From Craterostigma plantagineum (taxonomy: Eukaryota > Streptophyta > Magnoliopsida > Lamiales > Linderniaceae), in the NCBI GenBank assembly GCA_027422505.1, contig JAPQWV010000299.1, positions 620,001 through 684,000 on the forward strand: 64,000 bases of DNA. Direction: 5' to 3'. Below are positions 57,106-64,000 of this stretch, piece by piece. The notes beneath the pieces were generated by a model. The model saw nothing but the letters and a program-made list of their open reading frames with translations. It did not search any database and was not told the origin of the DNA. The translations under genes and the position numbers were made by a program. Position 1 is the first letter of the stretch; each line of letters opens with the position of its first letter.

Positions 57106-57389
57106 CGTTTTTTATCCGTAACAACATTCTTTGGGTATTCAGTTTGCAATAAAGTGACGGTGTTACTTTTCACTCTCAACACCTATGGATTTCGCAAATC
57201 TCAATTTTTAAAATAGAATCACGTGAATAGTGCTTCCGTTCTATATTTTTTTCGTTCAAAATGCGAGACATCTAGGACTGCGACGTTCACGAACTGGCGT
57301 GGTTACCGAGCAACGCACCAGTCTTTGTTGCGAATTTTCAATACATTTTCACCCGTACAATCAAAACAACTACGCGCAACAAACTAAAT

Positions 57390-57508
57390 GGGTGCGATCA
57401 TACCAGCACTAATGCACCTGATCCTATCAGAACACCGAAGTTAAGCGTGCTTGGGCGAGAGTAGTACTAGGATGAGTGACCCCCTGGAAAGTCCACGTGT
57501 TGCACCCC
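57390..57508 (+). rRNA. 5S rRNA gene, array B unit 28
   Basis: Derived with A90 retained. Confidence 0.9.
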
Positions 57509-57791
57509 CGTTTTTTATCCGTAACAACATTCTTTGGGTATTCAGTTTGCAATAAAGTGACGGTGTTACTTTTCACTCTCAACACCTATGGATTTCGCAA
57601 ATCTCAATTTTTAAAATAGAATCACGTGAATAGTGCTTCCGTTCTATATTTTTTTCGTTCAAAATGCGAGACATCTAGGACTGCGACGTTCACGAACTGG
57701 CGTGGTTACCGAGCAACGCACCGGTCTTTGTTGCGAATTTTAATACATTTTCACCCGTACAAACAAAACAACTGCGCGCAACAAACCAAAT

Positions 57792-57910
57792 GGGTGCGAT
57801 CATACCAGCACTAATGCACCTGATCCTATCAGAACACCGAAGTTAAGCGTGCTTGGGCGAGAGTAGTACTAGGATGAGTGTCCCCCTGGAAAGTCCACGT
57901 GTTGCACCCC
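57792..57910 (+). rRNA. 5S rRNA gene, array B unit 29
   Basis: Full derived haplotype; one C fewer between gene and T-run. Confidence 0.9.
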
Positions 57911-58193
57911 GTTTTTTATCCGTAACAACATTCTTTGGGTATTCAGTTTGCAATAAAGTGACGGTGTTACTTTTCACTCTCAACACCTATGGATTTCGCA
58001 AATCTCAATTTTTAAAATAGAATCACGTGAATAGTGCTTCCGTTCTATATTTTTTTCGTTCAAAATGCGAGACATCTAGGACTGCGACGTTCACGAACTG
58101 GCGTGGTTACCGAGCAACGCACCAGTCTTTGTTGCGAATTTTCAATACATTTTCACCCGTACAATCAAAACAACTACGCGCAACAAACTAAAT

Positions 58194-58312
58194 GGGTGCG
58201 ATCATACCAGCACTAATGCACCTGATCCTATCAGAACTCCGAAGTTAAGCGTGCTTGGGCGAGAGTAGTACTAGGATGAGTGTCCCCCTGGAAAGTCCAC
58301 GTGTTGCACCCC
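58194..58312 (+). rRNA. 5S rRNA gene, array B unit 30
   Basis: The only copy with T45 retained but A90T present, so a separate recombinant combination. Confidence 0.9.
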
Positions 58313-58595
58313 CGTTTTTTATCCGTAACAACATTCTTTGGGTATTCAGTTTGCAATAAAGTGACGGTGTTACTTTTCACTCTCAACACCTATGGATTTC
58401 GCAAATCTCAATTTTTAAAATAGAATCACGTGAATAGTGCTTCCGTTCTATATTTTTTCGTTCAAAATGCGAGACATCTAGGACTGCGACGTTCACGAAC
58501 TGGCGTGGTTACCGAGCAACGCACCAGTCTTTGTTGCGAATTTTCAATACATTTTCACCCGTACAAACAAAACAACTACGCGCAACAAACTAAAT

Positions 58596-58714
58596 GGGTG
58601 CGATCATACCAGCACTAATGCACCTGATCCTATCAGAACACCGAAGTTAAGCGTGCTTGGGCGAGAGTAGTACTAGGATGAGTGTCCCCCTGGAAAGTCC
58701 ACGTGTTGCACCCC
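58596..58714 (+). rRNA. 5S rRNA gene, array B unit 31
   Basis: Full derived haplotype; the upstream spacer mixes the two spacer sub-types. Confidence 0.9.
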
Positions 58715-58988
58715 CGTTTTTTATCCGTAACAACATTCTTTGGGTATTCAGTTTGCAATAAAGTGACGGTGTTACTTTTCACTCTCAACACCTATGGATT
58801 TCGCAAATCTCAATTTTTAAAATAGAATCACGTGAATAGTGCTTCCGTTCTATATTTTTTCGTTCAAAATGCGAGACATCTAGGACTGCGACGACGAACT
58901 GGCGTGGTTACCGAGCAACGGTCTTTGTTGCGAATTTTAATACATTTTCACCCGTACAAACAAAACAACTGCGCGCAACAAACCAAAT

Positions 58989-59107
58989 GGGTGCGATCAT
59001 ACCAGCACTAATGCACCTGATCCTATCAGAACACCGAAGTTAAGCGTGCTTGGGCGAGAGTAGTACTAGGATGAGTGACCCCCTGGAAAGTCCACGTGTT
59101 GCACCCC
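58989..59107 (+). rRNA. 5S rRNA gene, array B unit 32
   Basis: Derived with A90 retained; the spacer upstream is 274 bp owing to two small deletions. Confidence 0.9.
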
Positions 59108-59390
59108 CGTTTTTTATCCGTAACAACATTCTTTGGGTATTCAGTTTGCAATAAAGTGACGGTATTACTTTTCACTCTCAACACCTATGGATTTCGCAAA
59201 TCTCAATTTTTAAAATAGAATCACGTGAATAGTGCTTCCGTTCTATATTTTTTTCGTTCAAAATGCGAGACATCTAGGACTGCGACGTTGACGAACTGGC
59301 GTGGTTACCGAGCAACGCACCAGTCTTTGTTGCGAATTTTAATACATTTTCACCCGTACAAACAAAACAACTACGCGCAACAAACCAAAT

Positions 59391-59509
59391 GGGTGCGATC
59401 ATACCAGCACTAATGCACCTGATCCTATCAGAACACCGAAGTTAAGCGTGCTTGGGCGAGAGTAGTACTAGGATGAGTGTCCCCCTGGAAAGTCCACGTG
59501 TTGCACCCC
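59391..59509 (+). rRNA. 5S rRNA gene, array B unit 33
   Basis: Full derived haplotype. Confidence 0.9.
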
Positions 59510-59793
59510 CGTTTTTTATCCGTAACAACATTCTTTGGGTATTCAGTTTGCAATAAAGTGACGGTGTTACTTTTCACTCTCAACACCTATGGATTTCGCA
59601 AATCTCAATTTTTAAAATAGAATCACGTGAATAGTGCTTCCGTTCTATATTTTTTTCGTTCAAAATGCGAGACATCTAGGACTGCGACGTTCACGAACTG
59701 GCGTGGTTACCGAGCAACGCACCAGTCTTTGTTGCGAATTTTCAATACATTTTCACCCGTACAATCAAAACAACTACGCGCAACAAACCAAAT

Positions 59794-59912
59794 GGGTGCG
59801 ATCATACCAGCACTAATGCACCTGATCCTATCAGAACACCGAAGTTAAGCGTGCTTGGGCGAGAGTAGTACTAGGATGAGTGTCCCCCTGGAAAGTCCAC
59901 GTGTTGCACCCC
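59794..59912 (+). rRNA. 5S rRNA gene, array B unit 34
   Basis: Full derived haplotype. Confidence 0.9.
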
Positions 59913-60194
59913 CGTTTTTTATCCGTAACAACATTCTTTGGGTATTCAGTTTGCAATAAAGTGACGGTGTTACTTTTCACTCTCAACACCTATGGATTTC
60001 GCAAATCTCAATTTTTAAAATAGAATCACGTGAATAGTGCTTCCGTTCTATATTTTTTCGTTGAAAATGCGAGACATCTAGGACTGCGACGTTGACGAAC
60101 TGGCGTGGTTACCGAGCAACGCACCAGTCTTTGTTGCGAATTTTAATACATTTTCACCCGTACAAACAAAACAACTACGCGCAACAAACCAAAT

Positions 60195-60313
60195 GGGTGC
60201 GATCATACCAGCACTAATGCACCTGATCCTATCAGAACACCGAAGTTAAGCGTGCTTGGGCGAGAGTAGTACTAGGATGAGTGTCCCCCTGGAAAGTCCA
60301 CGTGTTGCACCCC
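60195..60313 (+). rRNA. 5S rRNA gene, array B unit 35
   Basis: Full derived haplotype. Confidence 0.9.
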
Positions 60314-60597
60314 CGTTTTTTATCCGTAACAACATTCTTTGGGTATTCAGTTTGCAATAAAGTGACGGTGTTACTTTTCACTCTCAACACCTATGGATTT
60401 CGCAAATCTCAATTTTTAAAATAGAATCACGTGAATAGTGCTTCCGTTCTATATTTTTTTCGTTCAAAATGCGAGACATCTAGGACTGCGACGTTCACGA
60501 ACTGGCGTGGTTACCGAGCAACGCACCGGTCTTTGTTGCGAATTTTCAATACATTTTCACCCGTACAATCAAAACAACTACGCGCAACAAACTAAAT

Positions 60598-60715
60598 GGG
60601 TGCGATCATACCAGCACTAATGCACCTGATCCTATCAGAACACCGAAGTTAAGCGTGCTTGGGCGAGAGTAGTACTAGGATGAGTGTCCCCTGGAAAGTC
60701 CACGTGTTGCACCCC
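60598..60715 (+). rRNA. 5S rRNA gene, array B unit 36
   Basis: Full derived haplotype with one C lost in the 91-95 run (118 nt). Confidence 0.9.
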
Positions 60716-60998
60716 CGTTTTTTATCCGTAACAACATTCTTTGGGTATTCAGTTTGCAATAAAGTGACGGTGTTACTTTTCACTCTCAACACCTATGGAT
60801 TTCGCAAATCTCAATTTTTAAAATAGAATCACGTGAATAGTGCTTCCGTTCTATATTTTTTTCGTTCAAAATGCGAGACATCTAGGACTGCGACGTTGAC
60901 GAACTGGCGTGGTTACCGAGCAACGCACCAGTCTTTGTTGCGAATTTTAATACATTTTCACCCGTACAAACAAAACAACTACGCGCAACAAACCAAAT

Positions 60999-61117
60999 GG
61001 GTGCGATCATACCAGCACTAATGCACCTGATCCTATCAGAACACCGAAGTTAAGCGTGCTTGGGCGAGAGTAGTACTAGGATGAGTGTCCCCCTGGAAAG
61101 TCCACGTGTTGCACCCC
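60999..61117 (+). rRNA. 5S rRNA gene, array B unit 37
   Basis: Full derived haplotype. Confidence 0.9.
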
Positions 61118-61400
61118 CGTTTTTTATCCGTAACAACATTCTTTGGGTATTCAGTTTGCAATAAAGTGACGGTGTTACTTTTCACTCTCAACACCTATGG
61201 ATTTCGCAAATCTCAATTTTTAAAATAGAATCACGTGAATAGTGCTTCCGTTCTATATTTTTTTCGTTCAAAATGCGAGACATCTAGGACTGCGACGTTC
61301 ACGAACTGGCGTGGTTACCGAGCAACGCACCGGTCTTTGTTGCGAATTTTAATACATTTTCACCCGTACAAACAAAACAACTGCGCGCAACAAACCAAAT

Positions 61401-61519
61401 GGGTGCGATCATACCAGCACTAATGCACCTGATCCTATCAGAACACCGAAGTTAAGCGTGCTTGGGCGAGAGTAGTACTAGGATGAGTGTCCCCCTGGAA
61501 AGTCCACGTGTTGCACCCC
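61401..61519 (+). rRNA. 5S rRNA gene, array B unit 38
   Basis: Full derived haplotype. Confidence 0.9.
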
Positions 61520-61801
61520 CGTTTTTTATCCGTAACAACATTCTTTGGGTATTCAGTTTGCAATAAAGTGACGGTGTTACTTTTCACTCTCAACACCTAT
61601 GGATTTCGCAAATCTCAATTTTTAAAATAGAATCACGTGAATAGTGCTTCCGTTCTATATTTTTTCGTTCAAAATGCGAGACATCTAGGACTGCGACGTT
61701 CACGAACTGGCGTGGTTACCGAGCAACGCACCAGTCTTTGTTGCGAATTTTAATACATTTTCACCCGTACAAACAAAACAACTACGCGCAACAAACCAAA
61801 T

Positions 61802-61920
61802 GGGTGCGATCATACCAGCACTAATGCACCTGATCCTATCAGAACACCGAAGTTAAGCGTGCTTGGGCGAGAGTAGTACTAGGATGAGTGTCCCCCTGGA
61901 AAGTCCACGTGTTGCACCCC
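61802..61920 (+). rRNA. 5S rRNA gene, array B unit 39
   Basis: Full derived haplotype. Confidence 0.9.
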
Positions 61921-62198
61921 CGTTTTTTATCCGTAACAACATTCTTTGGGTATTCAGTTTGCAATAAAGTGACGGTGTTACTTTTCACTCTCAACACCTA
62001 TGGATTTCGCAAATCTCAATTTTTAAAATAGAATCACGTGAATAGTGCTTCCGTTCTATATTTTTTCGTTCAAAATGCGAGACATCTAGGACTGCGACGA
62101 CGAACTGGCGTGGTTACCGAGCAACGCACCGTCTTTGTTGCGAATTTTAATACATTTTCACCCGTACAAACAAAACAACTACGCGCAACAAACCAAAT

Positions 62199-62317
62199 GG
62201 GTGCGATCATACCAGCACTAATGCACCTGATCCTATCAGAACACCGAAGTTAAGCGTGCTTGGGCGAGAGTAGTACTAGGATGAGTGACCCCCTGGAAAG
62301 TCCACGTGTTGCACCCC
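62199..62317 (+). rRNA. 5S rRNA gene, array B unit 40
   Basis: Derived with A90 retained; the upstream spacer shares the GCGACGACGAACTGG deletion with unit 32's. Confidence 0.9.
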
Positions 62318-62599
62318 CGTTTTTTATCCGTAACAACATTCTTTGGGTATTCAGTTTGCAATAAAGTGACGGTGTTACTTTTCACTCTCAACACCTATGG
62401 ATTTCGCAAATCTCAATTTTTAAAATAGAATCACGTGAATAGTGCTTCCGTTCTATATTTTTTCGTTCAAAATGCGAGACATCTAGGACTGCGACGTTCA
62501 CGAACTGGCGTGGTTACCGAGCAACGCACCGGTCTTTGTTGCGAATTTTAATACATTTTCACCCGTACAAACAAAACAACTACGCGCAACAAACCAAAT

Positions 62600-62718
62600 G
62601 GGTGCGATCATACCAGCACTAATGCACCTGATCCTATCAGAACACCGAAGTTAAGCGTGCTTGGGCGAGAGTAGTACTAGGATGAGTGTCCCCCTGGAAA
62701 GTCCACGTGTTGCACCCC
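62600..62718 (+). rRNA. 5S rRNA gene, array B unit 41
   Basis: Full derived haplotype. Confidence 0.9.
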
Positions 62719-63001
62719 CGTTTTTTATCCGTAACAACATTCTTTGGGTATTCAGTTTGCAATAAAGTGACGGTGTTACTTTTCACTCTCAACACCTATG
62801 GATTTCGCAAATCTCAATTTTTAAAATAGAATCACGTGAATAGTGCTTCCGTTCTATATTTTTTTCGTTCAAAATGCGAGACATCTAGGACTGCGACGTT
62901 GACGAACTGGCGTGGTTACCGAGCAACGCACCGGTCTTTGTTGCGAATTTTAATACATTTTCACCCGTACAAACAAAACAACTGCGCGCAACAAACCAAA
63001 T

Positions 63002-63119
63002 GGGTGCGATCATACCAGCACTAATGCACCTGATCCTATCAGAACACCGAAGTTAAGCGTGCTTGGGCGAGAGTAGTACTAGGATGAGTGTCCCCTGGAA
63101 AGTCCACGTGTTGCACCCC
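63002..63119 (+). rRNA. 5S rRNA gene, array B unit 42
   Basis: Full derived haplotype, one C lost in the 91-95 run as in units 2 and 36. Confidence 0.9.
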
Positions 63120-63402
63120 CGTTTTTTATCCGTAACAACATTCTTTGGGTATTCAGTTTGCAATAAAGTGACGGTGTTACTTTTCACTCTCAACACCTAT
63201 GGATTTCGCAAATCTCAATTTTTAAAATAGAATCACGTGAATAGTGCTTCCGTTCTATATTTTTTTCGTTCAAAATGCGAGACATCTAGGACTGCGACGT
63301 TGACGAACTGGCGTGGTTACCGAGCAACGCACCGTCTTTGTTGCGAATTTTCAATACATTTTCACCCGTACAATCAAAACAACTACGCGCAACAAACTAA
63401 AT

Positions 63403-63521
63403 GGGTGCGATCATACCAGCACTAATGCACCTGATCCTATCAGAACACCGAAGTTAAGCGTGCTTGGGCGAGAGTAGTACTAGGATGAGTGTCCCCCTGG
63501 AAAGTCCACGTGTTGCACCCC
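63403..63521 (+). rRNA. 5S rRNA gene, array B unit 43
   Basis: Full derived haplotype. Confidence 0.9.
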
Positions 63522-63804
63522 CGTTTTTTATCCGTAACAACATTCTTTGGGTATTCAGTTTGCAATAAAGTGACGGTGTTACTTTTCACTCTCAACACCT
63601 ATGGATTTCGCAAATCTCAATTTTTAAAATAGAATCACGTGAATAGTGCTTCCGTTCTATATTTTTTTCGTTCAAAATGCGAGACATCTAGGACTGCGAC
63701 GTTCACGAACTGGCGTGGTTACCGAGCAACGCACCAGTCTTTGTTGCGAATTTTAATACATTTTCACCCGTACAAACAAAACAACTGCGCGCAACAAACC
63801 AAAT

Positions 63805-63923
63805 GGGTGCGATCATACCAGCACTAATGCACCTGATCCTATCAGAACACCGAAGTTAAGCGTGCTTGGGCGAGAGTAGTACTAGGATGAGTGTCCCCCT
63901 GGAAAGTCCACGTGTTGCACCCC
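63805..63923 (+). rRNA. 5S rRNA gene, array B unit 44
   Basis: Full derived haplotype; last gene in the window, followed by 77 bp of spacer. Confidence 0.9.
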
Positions 63924-64000
63924 CGTTTTTTATCCGTAACAACATTCTTTGGGTATTCAGTTTGCAATAAAGTGACGGTGTTACTTTTCACTCTCAACAC

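Larger units (their letters stand above)
46666..64000 (+). repeat. 5S rDNA tandem array B (44 genes, continues past the window)
   Basis: Forty-four head-to-tail units with gene ~119 nt and spacer ~283 bp, period usually 401-403 bp. Most genes end in a CCCCGTTTTTT Pol III terminator. Spacers before units 10, 14 and 21 are 241-243 bp because of one shared ~40-bp deletion. Spacers fall into sub-types, for example TTTTAATACATTTT with GTACAAACAAAAC versus TTTTCAATACATTTT with GTACAATCAAAAC. Relative to array A and the plant consensus, 41 of 44 genes carry G30T, C36T, G86A, G99A and T106A; 36 of those also have T45A and 32 have A90T. G86A and A90T lie in the C-box, while box A and the intermediate element are unchanged. 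No TATA-like -28 element is evident upstream. Confidence 0.95.

Noticed and set aside
46897..63827. Dozens of 60-79 codon ORFs repeated every 402 bp (beginning MNSASVLYFF or MLPFYIFFVQ)
   Set aside because: They run through the 5S spacer into the 5S gene and repeat only because the rDNA unit repeats; frames shift between units.
46666..64000. CRISPR-like array
   Set aside because: Repeats of about 400 bp with conserved spacers in a plant genome; the unit is plainly 5S rDNA.

Overview
This is a plant nuclear window, most likely from a flowering eudicot. It has one ordinary single-copy gene, plant-type 5S rDNA, and plant transposons: Copia elements with a tRNA-iMet primer site, hAT, Mutator-like elements (MULEs), and a plant-mobile-domain gene. 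The post-pol protein shared by the two Copia elements (with a K-F-x-D-G-T-L signature) reminds me of unannotated repeats in asterid genomes. That is memory only, so I do not name a species.

Layout. 1-1542 is upstream DNA. 1543-2160 encodes a pectin methylesterase inhibitor-like protein, the only convincing host protein gene. 3029-33428 is a nest of insertions. A decayed hAT transposase gene (minus strand) was split by an outer Copia element (3286-31806, target duplication GTATC). That element was in turn split by an inner Copia element (5357-21221, target duplication GAACC). Both are Sirevirus-like, with a coiled-coil gag extension, PR-INT-RT-RH order, and a further large coding region after pol. 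Between its leader and gag the inner element carries 2.1 kb of tandem 5S rDNA (array A: five full genes and one truncated gene, minus strand).

33682-37107 holds two adjacent terminal-inverted-repeat elements, the first rich in palindromic 31-bp repeats. 37327-39007 holds a LINE-like fragment and dispersed repeats. 39452-45311 is a decayed MULE with convergent plant-mobile-domain and MURA-type transposase genes. 45320-46665 is AT-rich DNA with no gene that I can see.

46666-64000 is array B, 44 tandem 5S genes on the plus strand with a period of about 402 bp, running off the window. Array A is close to the plant 5S consensus. In array B, 41 of 44 genes share five derived substitutions and most share seven, including changes in the C-box of the internal promoter, and three are relics of or hybrids with the consensus type. 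Array B is therefore a homogenised divergent, probably mostly pseudogene, 5S family with visible higher-order repeats and a gene-conversion patch. The most unusual features are the 5S block inside a retrotransposon and the ordered decay series in array B.
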